From NCBI GenBank assembly GCA_902773035.1, contig CACYDB010000007.1, forward strand, positions 1-20,118: a stretch of DNA of 20,118 nucleotides, given 5' to 3'. Source of the stretch: an uncultured Ruminococcus sp. (GTDB taxonomy: Bacteria; Bacillota; Clostridia; Oscillospirales; Acutalibacteraceae). The notes beneath the pieces were generated by a model, which was not told the DNA's origin, ran no database searches, and worked only from the letters and a program-made list of their open reading frames with translations. Of this stretch, positions 1-6,480 are shown piece after piece (the first letter of the stretch is position 1; each line of letters opens with the position of its first letter). A program made the position numbers and the translations under genes.

Positions 1-2041
1 CGGCGGAATTGCCGTTTACGGAGTTTACTGGACTAATTCCGAGATTTACAACAACAAAATGACAAACGTAGGTCTCGGCGTTGATATTCGTTCAATGACT
101 ATAGGCTCAGGTGAGAATTTCAGAAATATGGACAAGCTCACCTGCGAGCAGTGCAACGACAAAATCAAAGAATCTACGCTCTATATCTACGGCAACACAA
201 TTACAATCAGAGTCAAGGAAAACAATTACGTCCGTCCTACTGGTATCAGAGTAATGGGCGAGCACTATGTAAACTATGATTTGAATACAGGCATTAAGCC
301 GGGTACCTACAAGGTCTATAACGTCCACATCGGTGAGGATAAGAACGGAGAACAAAAGCCTAACAGCATTTCAGGCAACGTAGCCTGCGGAGTCCAGCTC
401 AACTACGCCGTCGATTCCGCCGTTACAGGCAACACGATCAACCTTTCAAAATCTGTTGAGGAAACCTCAAACGCTGTTGAGATAAAAGGCTGTGACAATA
501 CCGTTGTCGAGAAAAATACCCTCAAAAACGGCACGTATCAATCGGGCAGAGGCGTTTTCCTGACATATCCCGCCAACCTTGATCTTGAGAGCACCAATGT
601 CAGAATCAGCGAAAACACGATTTCAAACTTCAACAAGGACGGAATCCTCGCGCATTATACCGAGAATTCTCAGATAACCAACAACAAAATCACAAAAACC
701 GCTCAGAGCGCCGTTTATCTACAGAGAGCAAAGAATAACGAGGTAAACTCAAACACGTTCAGCGACAACGGCTCCTACGGAGTATATGTCAATGACGGTT
801 CCGAGAGCAACACCGTCTCGTTAAACACGATATCAAATTCCTCCGACGGTATTCTTATCAAGGGCTCAACCGACAACACAGCCTCCGAGAATACAATCAA
901 GGAATGTACTGTCTACGGCGCGTATATCTACAATACGCAGGAAACCAATACGCTGTCAAAAAACATTATCTCAAATTGTCCGTCAGGCGTAACGCTTCAA
1001 AAGAGCCTGCTCTCTGAGGTCAAAGAGAACATTATCTCCGATGTAAGCGAATACGGTGTTCGTGTATACAGCTCCTCAGCGGATAATACAATAAAAGGCA
1101 ACGTTATCTCCAACAATCAGTACGGTGTATTCGCTCAGAACTCAGAGAACACCAAGGTGCTTGAAAACAGCGTTTCAGGCTCAACCGTATACGGCGTCAA
1201 TATCCGCGGCGGAAATATCGCGCTGATTCAGGATAACGAAATTTCAAACTGTATAACCAATCCTATAAGAATCAACTACGGCGCCGATAAGGTTGATATC
1301 AACCGCAACACAATCAACCATTCGGGCAAGGACAGCATCTATATCAACGGCTCCAGCGACTCCAATCAGTTAGTCGAGAAGTTCGTCGAGGTTCACGATA
1401 ACATCATCACAACTCCCGACAATAAGCCCTCGATAACAGGCGCTTACGGTAACATCGCGATCCAGGCGTATTCCAATATCCTCAACGGCGTTCGTGAGAG
1501 CGGCAAGGAGCCCAGACCCAACTATATGCGCTTCAAGGGCGATACCAGCGAGTTTACTTGGGTTTATGACGAGCTTAAGATTACCGATCTTACGCTTGAA
1601 GAGCTTGATGACCGCAATCATCTCGAGTGGAATTCCGATTATGACGACGTGACCTACCGAGTCGCCGCCGTTCTCGAGGACGGTACGATCGAGCAGATCG
1701 CGCTCACTACCGAAAAGAGCTTTGACCACATTTTCGCGGATGACGGCGAGAAATACACTGCCGTCGAATATTGGGTAGCCCCGATAGTATTCTACGAGAA
1801 TATCAAGTATGTCGGTATGAGTATGACGGCTGATTACAACCCGGGACCGCCTCCGACAACCGTGACAGAGACGACTGTTCCCGATACGACAGCGGAAACC
1901 TCCGCCGATACCTCAAGCGTTCCTCAGACAGAAGCGACGGATACAACAGAGGCAATAACCTCAACCGAGCCGTCCTCAACACAGGAAACTACAGCTCCCG
2001 AATCCACCCGGCCTCAGACTGATCCGATTTCAACAGAATAG
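1..2041 (+). CDS. Secreted right-handed parallel beta-helix repeat protein, 5'-truncated by the window
   Basis: The reading frame is open from base 2 (GGIAVYGVYW...), so the true start lies upstream and the ATG at 59 is internal. About 450 residues are tandem 20-25-residue units built on N-x-I/V-x-x-N and S-x-x-N-T-I/V patterns, such as ITNNKITKTAQSAVYLQRAKN-type rungs. This is the hallmark of NosD/pectate-lyase-like beta-helices, which often bind or cleave polysaccharide. After the helix comes a beta-rich, fibronectin-III-like stretch (bases about 1540-1840), then a tail of about 65 residues rich in Thr, Ser, Pro and Glu that runs straight into the TAG stop. The N-terminus, and so any signal peptide or catalytic module, is outside the window. 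No catalytic residues can be assigned; substrate and activity are unknown. The Thr-rich tail resembles the linker before the dockerin of the protein at 3483-4826, but no dockerin follows. The gene converges on the pseudouridine synthase gene. Confidence 0.85.
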   Translation, partial: GGIAVYGVYWTNSEIYNNKMTNVGLGVDIRSMTIGSGENFRNMDKLTCEQCNDKIKESTLYIYGNTITIRVKENNYVRPTGIRVMGEHYVNYDLNTGIKPGTYKVYNVHIGEDKNGEQKPNSISGNVACGVQLNYAVDSAVTGNTINLSKSVEETSNAVEIKGCDNTVVEKNTLKNGTYQSGRGVFLTYPANLDLESTNVRISENTISNFNKDGILAHYTENSQITNNKITKTAQSAVYLQRAKNNEVNSNTFSDNGSYGVYVNDGSESNTVSLNTISNSSDGILIKGSTDNTASENTIKECTVYGAYIYNTQETNTLSKNIISNCPSGVTLQKSLLSEVKENIISDVSEYGVRVYSSSADNTIKGNVISNNQYGVFAQNSENTKVLENSVSGSTVYGVNIRGGNIALIQDNEISNCITNPIRINYGADKVDINRNTINHSGKDSIYINGSSDSNQLVEKFVEVHDNIITTPDNKPSITGAYGNIAIQAYSNILNGVRESGKEPRPNYMRFKGDTSEFTWVYDELKITDLTLEELDDRNHLEWNSDYDDVTYRVAAVLEDGTIEQIALTTEKSFDHIFADDGEKYTAVEYWVAPIVFYENIKYVGMSMTADYNPGPPPTTVTETTVPDTTAETSADTSSVPQTEATDTTEAITSTEPSSTQETTAPESTRPQTDPISTE

Positions 2042-2045
2042 ATAA

Positions 2046-2076
2046 GAGCCGGCTTAAATGCCGGCTCAAACTTTTT
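2046..2076. terminator. Hairpin terminator between convergent genes
   Basis: A perfect 8-bp stem (GAGCCGGC 2046-2053, loop TTAAAT, GCCGGCTC 2060-2067) is followed by AAAC and five T on the + strand (2072-2076). It starts 5 bases after the beta-helix gene's stop and overlaps the last codons and stop (2066-2068) of the minus-strand gene. It probably serves both directions, although the minus-strand T run (TTATCTATT) is weaker. Confidence 0.75.
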
Positions 2077-3019
2077 CCGTAAACCAGACGTCCTTAACCT
2101 CAAATTCCTTTTTATCAAGATAATTGAGTATTCCCGCGTCCGATTTAAAATTGAATATTAATTTGTACGAATACAGCGCCTGATATTTAAAGTCGCCCTT
2201 AATAAAATTCTTCTTACCCTTGCCGTATTTGCTGTCACCGACGAGCGGATGACCGATAAACGCCATATGCGCTCTTATCTGATGCGTCCGACCCGTATGC
2301 AGCAGAACCTCGGCGAGACTCATTTTCCCGTTTGATTTCAAAACCTTATATTCAGTCTTTATAATCTTGGAGTTCTCTGCGGGCTTTTTAAAAATCCTCA
2401 CCGTATTTGTGCTGTTGTTTTTAACGAGGTAATCCTCCATAATTCTTTTATCGAATTTTGGCTTACCGCACAGTAAACACAGATAATACTTTTCGAGCTC
2501 TCGCGACTTCATCTTCGCGTTAAGGATTCTCAGACTCTCCGCGTTCTTGGCGGCGATTACGATTCCGCCCGTATTTCTGTCAATACGGTTGACGAGCGCA
2601 GGGGAGAAGGACTTTTCTTTTTCGGGATCATACTCGCCTTTATCGTACAGATAATGCCGGACCCTCATAATCAGGCAGTCAAAATGATAGCTTTTATCCT
2701 GATGAACAATAAGCCCGGGCTTTTTGTCAATCAGGATAATATTTTCGTCCTCATAGATTATATCAAGCTTTTTCGGAGCTTTCAGAAATTCATAGCTTTT
2801 CTCATTATTATCCTCAAAAAACTCATCCTTGATATAAAGCGTAAGAACATCGCCGTCCTTTAAGAAGTCGGCTTTGTCGCACCTTTTGCCGTTGAGCTTA
2901 ATATATTTAGTGCGTATATATTTGTACATCAGCGATTTCGGCATAGTCTTGAACCTTTTGCTCAGATATTTGTCGAGCCGCTGACCCGCGTCGTTTCCGT
3001 TAATTGTGATCTGTCTCAT
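2066..3019 (-). CDS. RluA-family pseudouridine synthase (RluC/RluD-like)
   Basis: This 317-residue protein converts uridines in RNA, most likely 23S rRNA, to pseudouridine in the cytoplasm. An N-terminal S4 RNA-binding domain covers residues about 9-65 (GQRLDKYLSKRF...). The RluA catalytic domain follows: the catalytic motif is NRIDRNTGG at residues 144-152, where the usual form is HRLDRDTSG. The catalytic Asp is D147. The second conserved block, HTGRTHQIRAH, is present near residues 241-251. Length and domain order match RluC/RluD-type enzymes; the exact target uridine cannot be read from sequence. The start is supported by GGAGG 6 bases upstream of the ATG, and a sigma-A-type promoter lies just beyond. 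The gene is monocistronic and diverges from the small spoVM-like operon. Confidence 0.92.
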   Translation of the reverse strand: MRQITINGNDAGQRLDKYLSKRFKTMPKSLMYKYIRTKYIKLNGKRCDKADFLKDGDVLTLYIKDEFFEDNNEKSYEFLKAPKKLDIIYEDENIILIDKKPGLIVHQDKSYHFDCLIMRVRHYLYDKGEYDPEKEKSFSPALVNRIDRNTGGIVIAAKNAESLRILNAKMKSRELEKYYLCLLCGKPKFDKRIMEDYLVKNNSTNTVRIFKKPAENSKIIKTEYKVLKSNGKMSLAEVLLHTGRTHQIRAHMAFIGHPLVGDSKYGKGKKNFIKGDFKYQALYSYKLIFNFKSDAGILNYLDKKEFEVKDVWFTEKV

Positions 3020-3040
3020 AATTCCTCCGTTATTAGTTTT

Positions 3041-3068
3041 ATTATAATCAAAATTTTAAAATTTGCAA
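3041..3068 (-). promoter_or_regulatory. Sigma-A-type promoter for the pseudouridine synthase gene
   Basis: On the minus strand, TTGCAA (3068-3063) and a perfect TATAAT (3046-3041) are 16 bases apart and point into the gene that starts at 3019. The leader would be about 15 bases long and carries the GGAGG ribosome binding site. Confidence 0.65.
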
Positions 3069-3115
3069 CAGTAACACATTTTCAAATTGTGAGTACAATG
3101 TAATGGGGTGATTAA

Positions 3116-3259
3116 ATGTATACTTATCGACATCAGATTTCACTGGCGCTTGCATTCGGGCTCGGTCTTTTTCTCGCTACAATCCTGCCGTGCAGATTTG
3201 TGTTAATAATTTCCTTAGTCACCGTAATTCTACTCGCATGGTCGCTTTGCAGGAGGTAA
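3116..3259 (+). CDS. Small two-helix membrane protein, coupled to the SpoVM-like gene
   Basis: This 47-residue ORF starts at ATG 3116 behind GGGGTG (3105-3110). It begins MYTYRHQ and then holds two hydrophobic stretches (residues about 8-24 and 28-42) separated by a PCR turn (25-27), ending in WSLCRR. That pattern fits a helical membrane hairpin with a basic tail. I do not recognise a named family. The last codons (TGC AGG AGG TAA) contain the AGGAGG ribosome binding site of the next gene, whose ATG comes 2 bases after this stop, so the two are very likely translated as a coupled pair. That coupling, plus a plausible ribosome binding site and uninterrupted coding capacity, is why I call it a gene. 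A sporulation role is inference from its neighbour only. Confidence 0.6.
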   Translation: MYTYRHQISLALAFGLGLFLATILPCRFVLIISLVTVILLAWSLCRR

Positions 3260-3261
3260 TT

Positions 3262-3351
3262 ATGAAAGTTGTACTTATTGAGAATCCGAAATTTATATCA
3301 TTTTTCCTGAGAAAAATCTTCGGAATTAAAAAATTACCGCAGATTTCTTAA
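3262..3351 (+). CDS. spoVM: SpoVM-like spore coat anchoring peptide
   Basis: This 29-residue peptide starts MKVVLIENPKF and continues through a short amphipathic segment to FGIKK. Aligned without gaps to Bacillus subtilis SpoVM (26 residues, recalled from knowledge), it matches at M1, K2, I6, P9, K10, F11, R17 and G21, with a basic residue conserved at 24. P9 is the residue known to matter for curvature-dependent localisation in B. subtilis. SpoVM is an amphipathic helix that inserts shallowly in the outer forespore membrane, recognises its convex surface and recruits the ATPase SpoIVA. The gene has a strong AGGAGG 6 bases upstream, placed inside the end of the preceding 47-codon gene, and is followed by a hairpin terminator. 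spoIVA and sipL lie about 1.6-3.1 kb downstream. The ORF is very short, so homology rests on few residues, but the spacing of the conserved ones and the context are persuasive. Confidence 0.75.
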   Translation: MKVVLIENPKFISFFLRKIFGIKKLPQIS

Positions 3352-3373
3352 CAATAAATAATTGATATGGACG

Positions 3374-3419
3374 TTACCGTATATGCAAAGTGCCAAATTT
3401 TGCGTATACGGTAAATTTT
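3374..3419 (+). terminator. Terminator of the spoVM-like operon
   Basis: A 16-bp stem runs 3374-3389 (TTACCGTATATGCAAA) against 3399-3414 (TTTGCGTATACGGTAA), with one U-G wobble and a 9-base loop. It is followed by AAATTTTG. It lies 22 bases after the spoVM-like stop and just before the promoter of the next gene. Confidence 0.7.
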
Positions 3420-3421
3420 GT

Positions 3422-3450
3422 TTGATTATTACTAAAATTTATAGTAAAAT
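3422..3450 (+). promoter_or_regulatory. Sigma-A-type promoter for the dockerin gene
   Basis: TTGATT (3422-3427) and TAAAAT (3445-3450) are separated by 17 bases. Transcription would start near 3457, giving a leader of about 25 bases that includes AAAGGAG (3467-3473). Confidence 0.6.
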
Positions 3451-3482
3451 AGAAAAGAATTTAAACAAAGGAGTTTTGAATT

Positions 3483-4826
3483 ATGAAGGTAACGAAAAAA
3501 TTAATCAGTGTTCTTCTTATCGCTGTAATGATTGTTTCCTGCATTGTTGTTGCTAATGCCGCGGACAAAAAACTCGCAAAGTATTACACAACTAACGCGG
3601 GCGGCAAGGTCGGCGTTAAAAAGACAATCACTATCGACGGTGACGGAAGCGACTGGTCTGACGATATGAAAATCGCTCAGAGCGGAGCTTGGGATGTCGC
3701 TAACCACTGGAAAGGCGCTCACGAGAACTGCCTTATCGACGCTGCAGGACTGTATGCGGCGTGGGACAGCTCAAACCTCTACATCGGTATGCAGTATGTT
3801 AATACAACGGATACATGGCAGAACGCGGGCGACGCTTCTCTCATGGACGGCGGTAAGATGGGTGATTTACACCTTGTTCTCGCGCTCAGCGTTGATCCTT
3901 CCTCTACAGGTCTTACAGGTAAGGTAACAAACGGAGATTATATCTGGGGCGACAAGATCAACTACAATACTCACGTTGATCACCTTTTCTATATGAGTAC
4001 CAAAGCGGGATCGGGAGTTCCCGGACACTTTACCGTTTCCGACGCGTCAGGTAACTCCGACTATACCACTCACTGCGGAAACTTCAAGAATGAGGGCATT
4101 GAGTACAAGATGTACGACGGCAACGTAGGCAGCACGATCTGGGGACTCAACGATTCTCAGAAAACAGATGATGTTTTCAGCGACGACTCAAACTGGGTTG
4201 ATTATAAAACCTTTAAGGGAAGCAAGGGCGTACATAACACCAAGTACGACAGCTTCTATGAAATTAAGATCCCGTTCGCAGCTATCGGCATTACCGAAAG
4301 CCAGTTAACCTCTAAGGGAATCGGCGCTATGACGCTTTGCGGCAGAGGCGAATCTGCTCTTGACTCCTGTCCCTTTGACGTAAGTATGCTTGATAATGTT
4401 AAGGGCGATTACGCACAGGATCCCAGTACCTCTCACGAGAAGGACGATGTAGATGAAATCACAGCTCCTCTCGCTTGTATAGGTAAGTTCAGCGGTTCAA
4501 CTCCGATCAATCCGGAGCCTGGCACACAGCCTGACAGTCAGGACGACACAACAGCGCCCGCTACAGATCCCGATACCACAGAGCCCACAACCGCGACTGA
4601 GCCTACCACTGTAACTGAGCCTACAACCGCAAGCCCCTATGAATTAGGCGACGTAAACCGCGACACCTTCCTCAACATCAAGGACGCTACCGAGATCCAG
4701 AAGATGCTCGCGAAGCTCACAACCTTTGATGATGAGCAGATGAAGCTCGGCGATTTCAACCAGGACAGCACTGTTAACGTTAAGGACGCTACAGCTATCC
4801 AGAGAAAGCTCGCTAAAATTGACTGA
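3483..4826 (+). CDS. Secreted CBM9-like protein with C-terminal type I dockerin
   Basis: The 447-residue precursor begins with a signal peptide (MKVTKK, hydrophobic core, likely cut after ANA at residue 26). A large beta-rich domain at residues about 40-340 opens with KKTITIDGDGSDWSD and LYAAWDSSNLYIGMQY. These are features of the CBM9-like/DOMON-like fold in which a W next to the start and a D-x-x-N-L-Y strand recur; it may bind carbohydrate. No glycosidase catalytic signature is seen. A Thr/Glu/Pro linker (about 345-385) follows, with three 6-residue TEPTT-type repeats. The dockerin is residues 387-447, with two calcium-binding repeats, DVNRDTFLNIKDATEIQK and DFNQDSTVNVKDATAIQR. A dockerin docks into a cohesin of a cellulosome- or amylosome-type scaffold, so the protein should end up in an extracellular complex or on the cell surface. 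AAAGGAG 9 bases before the ATG fixes the start. It has its own promoter and terminator. Confidence 0.9.
   Translation: MKVTKKLISVLLIAVMIVSCIVVANAADKKLAKYYTTNAGGKVGVKKTITIDGDGSDWSDDMKIAQSGAWDVANHWKGAHENCLIDAAGLYAAWDSSNLYIGMQYVNTTDTWQNAGDASLMDGGKMGDLHLVLALSVDPSSTGLTGKVTNGDYIWGDKINYNTHVDHLFYMSTKAGSGVPGHFTVSDASGNSDYTTHCGNFKNEGIEYKMYDGNVGSTIWGLNDSQKTDDVFSDDSNWVDYKTFKGSKGVHNTKYDSFYEIKIPFAAIGITESQLTSKGIGAMTLCGRGESALDSCPFDVSMLDNVKGDYAQDPSTSHEKDDVDEITAPLACIGKFSGSTPINPEPGTQPDSQDDTTAPATDPDTTEPTTATEPTTVTEPTTASPYELGDVNRDTFLNIKDATEIQKMLAKLTTFDDEQMKLGDFNQDSTVNVKDATAIQRKLAKID
4578..4631 (+). repeat. Three tandem 18-bp repeats in the dockerin linker
   Basis: Three consecutive 18-base units (4578-4595, 4596-4613, 4614-4631) each encode T-E-P-T-T-A/V. 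They differ at a few third-codon positions. The repeat builds the flexible linker between the binding domain and the dockerin and could expand or contract in frame. Confidence 0.8.
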
Positions 4827-4840
4827 TAAAACATATTATT

Positions 4841-4880
4841 ACGGCTTATCCGATTTTTTCGGATAAGCCGTTTTCTTTTT
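4841..4880 (+). terminator. Rho-independent terminator after the dockerin gene
   Basis: A perfect 13-bp stem (ACGGCTTATCCGA 4841-4853 and TCGGATAAGCCGT 4859-4871) with a five-T loop is followed by a T-rich run (TTTCTTTTT). It lies 14 bases after the dockerin stop and isolates that gene from sipL. Confidence 0.92.
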
Positions 4881-4903
4881 GTTCTAAAATCTTTCCTTTT
4901 GAA

Positions 4904-4911
4904 TATACATT
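4904..4911 (+). promoter_or_regulatory. Possible sigma-E-like -10 element upstream of sipL
   Basis: TATACATT at 4904-4911 matches seven of eight positions of the mother-cell sigma-E -10 consensus (CATACAHT). It lies about 30 bases before the sipL ATG. The expected -35 region (about 4883-4890, TCTAAAAT) is a poor match. Since a terminator precedes it and sipL-spoIVA belongs to mother-cell sporulation genes, a sigma-E promoter is expected here; this is only a candidate. Confidence 0.3.
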
Positions 4912-4940
4912 TAACAGCAACAAAAAGGAGAGAAAAATCT

Positions 4941-6467
4941 ATGGAATTCAACCTTAAAAAAACGCCTGTGGGGATTATGTCCTCAGTTCTCGATACAGTC
5001 TCGGAGCAGCCCGTCGATATTGACTTTACACTGCCCGATTACTGTCCCGATATTGAGAAAATACTTCGATGCAAGCTGATACCCAAGATTTATAACAGAA
5101 ATCTCAGCGGCGGACAGCTACAGGTGGACGGTACCACAGTTGTTTCGGTATTATACATTGACTCGCGCGGCGGACTCAGAGCCTGCGAGCAGACTGTGCC
5201 CTTTAACTCGTCATTTCAGTTGAAATCTACGCCCGAGAATTATGTCACTCAGACCTCGGTAAAGTGTGAGTACGTAAATTGCCGCGCGTTATCACAGCGC
5301 AGACTGACTGTTCACGGAGCCTTCTCGCTGTACGCGAAGGTAAGCTGTAAATCATTTATTGATTTGTATTCTCCCGAGGATAACGATACGCTCGAGTTTA
5401 ATGTCAAAAAGCTTTCCTGCTCCTCACTGACCTCGCTTTGTCAGGAGCAGTTCAACGCGGGCGACGAGCTGCGGATTGATAACAAGCCGTCGGTTGAGTA
5501 TATTCTTGACAGCGACGTCCGCTGTTCAATAACCGATTATAAGGTTATTCCCGACAAGCTTATGCTCAACGGAGAGCTCAGCGTAAAGCTTCTGTATGTC
5601 AGCGCCGAGGTCGATAAGCCTCAGCAGATCGACTATATAATTCCTTTTTCAAAGACAATCGACTGCGAGAATCTCGATAATGATATGACCATGTGTCCTA
5701 AGCTTTCCGTCTTATCCTATGACATCCGTCTTAAAAATGATATACTCTCGGAAAATCCTGTCGTTGACGTTGACAGCCGCCTGTGCCTGACGATTGAAGC
5801 GTACTCGCGGCTTGAAGCCGAAATTGTGCTCGACGCTTTCTCAACAGAATATGTATCGGAGCTCTCAACAGTCAGAGTCAACGTTCCGTATGAAATCAGC
5901 GCGGTGAGCTCTACAGTTATGCAGAAGGAGAGCGTCAGCTTTGACGATAACACAATTTCGGAGATAATTGATTTAAGATACAGCCATTCAATTCAGAACA
6001 CGACTCTTAATTCAAACACCATAACGGTGGGTTCAAAGCTCAATGTATGCGTGCTCGCTCTGAATCCCGACAATCAGTTTGTTTATCTGGAACGCTCGGC
6101 AGAGTTTGTGAATGAAATCTCCCTCGACGGTGATTATAACAGTCTTAGCTCACTTACGGTGAATGTTGTCAGTCTCAGCTACAGGCTCGGCGATGATAAC
6201 ACCATTGAGCTTCGCTGTGAGCTGAAATTCTGCGCCTGCGTTATGAATAACGAATGCAGCGTGATCGTAAGCACCGTTAATTGTGACGAGGACAACAAGC
6301 TCTCAAAAAATAACGCCTCGCTTATTCTTTACTTTGCCGATAAGGGCGAGAGCCTGTGGGAGATAGCGAAGTTTTACAACACGCGTCTAAGCCGTGTTTA
6401 TGAAGAAAACAACCTCAGCGGCGATACGCTCGATAACAGCGCTATGCTTTTGATACCGACCATATAG
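4941..6467 (+). CDS. sipL: SipL-like SpoIVA-interacting spore coat morphogenetic protein (DUF3794 + LysM)
   Basis: The 508-residue protein starts MEFNLKKTPVGIM and carries DUF3794-type repeats in its first about 400 residues (first unit residues about 25-125, with VDIDFTLPDYCPDIEKIL typical). A C-terminal LysM domain covers residues about 460-506 (FADKGESLWEIAKFYNTRLSRVYEENNL). This order and length match Clostridioides difficile SipL, whose LysM domain binds SpoIVA and which is needed for the coat to encase the forespore. The protein acts in the mother-cell cytoplasm on the forespore surface. The start is set by AAGGAG (4925-4930) before ATG 4941; a TTG at 4899 in the same frame has no ribosome binding site. 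The stop TAG overlaps the ribosome binding site of spoIVA, which begins 13 bases later, so the partners are made from one transcript. Confidence 0.88.
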   Translation: MEFNLKKTPVGIMSSVLDTVSEQPVDIDFTLPDYCPDIEKILRCKLIPKIYNRNLSGGQLQVDGTTVVSVLYIDSRGGLRACEQTVPFNSSFQLKSTPENYVTQTSVKCEYVNCRALSQRRLTVHGAFSLYAKVSCKSFIDLYSPEDNDTLEFNVKKLSCSSLTSLCQEQFNAGDELRIDNKPSVEYILDSDVRCSITDYKVIPDKLMLNGELSVKLLYVSAEVDKPQQIDYIIPFSKTIDCENLDNDMTMCPKLSVLSYDIRLKNDILSENPVVDVDSRLCLTIEAYSRLEAEIVLDAFSTEYVSELSTVRVNVPYEISAVSSTVMQKESVSFDDNTISEIIDLRYSHSIQNTTLNSNTITVGSKLNVCVLALNPDNQFVYLERSAEFVNEISLDGDYNSLSSLTVNVVSLSYRLGDDNTIELRCELKFCACVMNNECSVIVSTVNCDEDNKLSKNNASLILYFADKGESLWEIAKFYNTRLSRVYEENNLSGDTLDNSAMLLIPTI

Positions 6468-6480
6468 GAGGAAAACGAAA

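Noticed and set aside
107..355. 82-codon minus-strand ORF inside the beta-helix gene
   Set aside because: It lies opposite clear beta-helix repeats, has no recognisable domain, and reflects codon bias of the + strand gene.
1370..1729. 119-codon minus-strand ORF opposite the end of the beta-helix
   Set aside because: Shadow of the coding strand; no ribosome binding site or family resemblance.
4899..4940. TTG start adding 14 residues to SipL
   Set aside because: No ribosome binding site before it, and the extra residues cross the ribosome binding site used by ATG 4941.
4637..4951. 104-codon minus-strand ORF across the dockerin 3' end and the terminator
   Set aside because: It overlaps the dockerin calcium repeats and reads through a strong terminator hairpin; a composition artefact.
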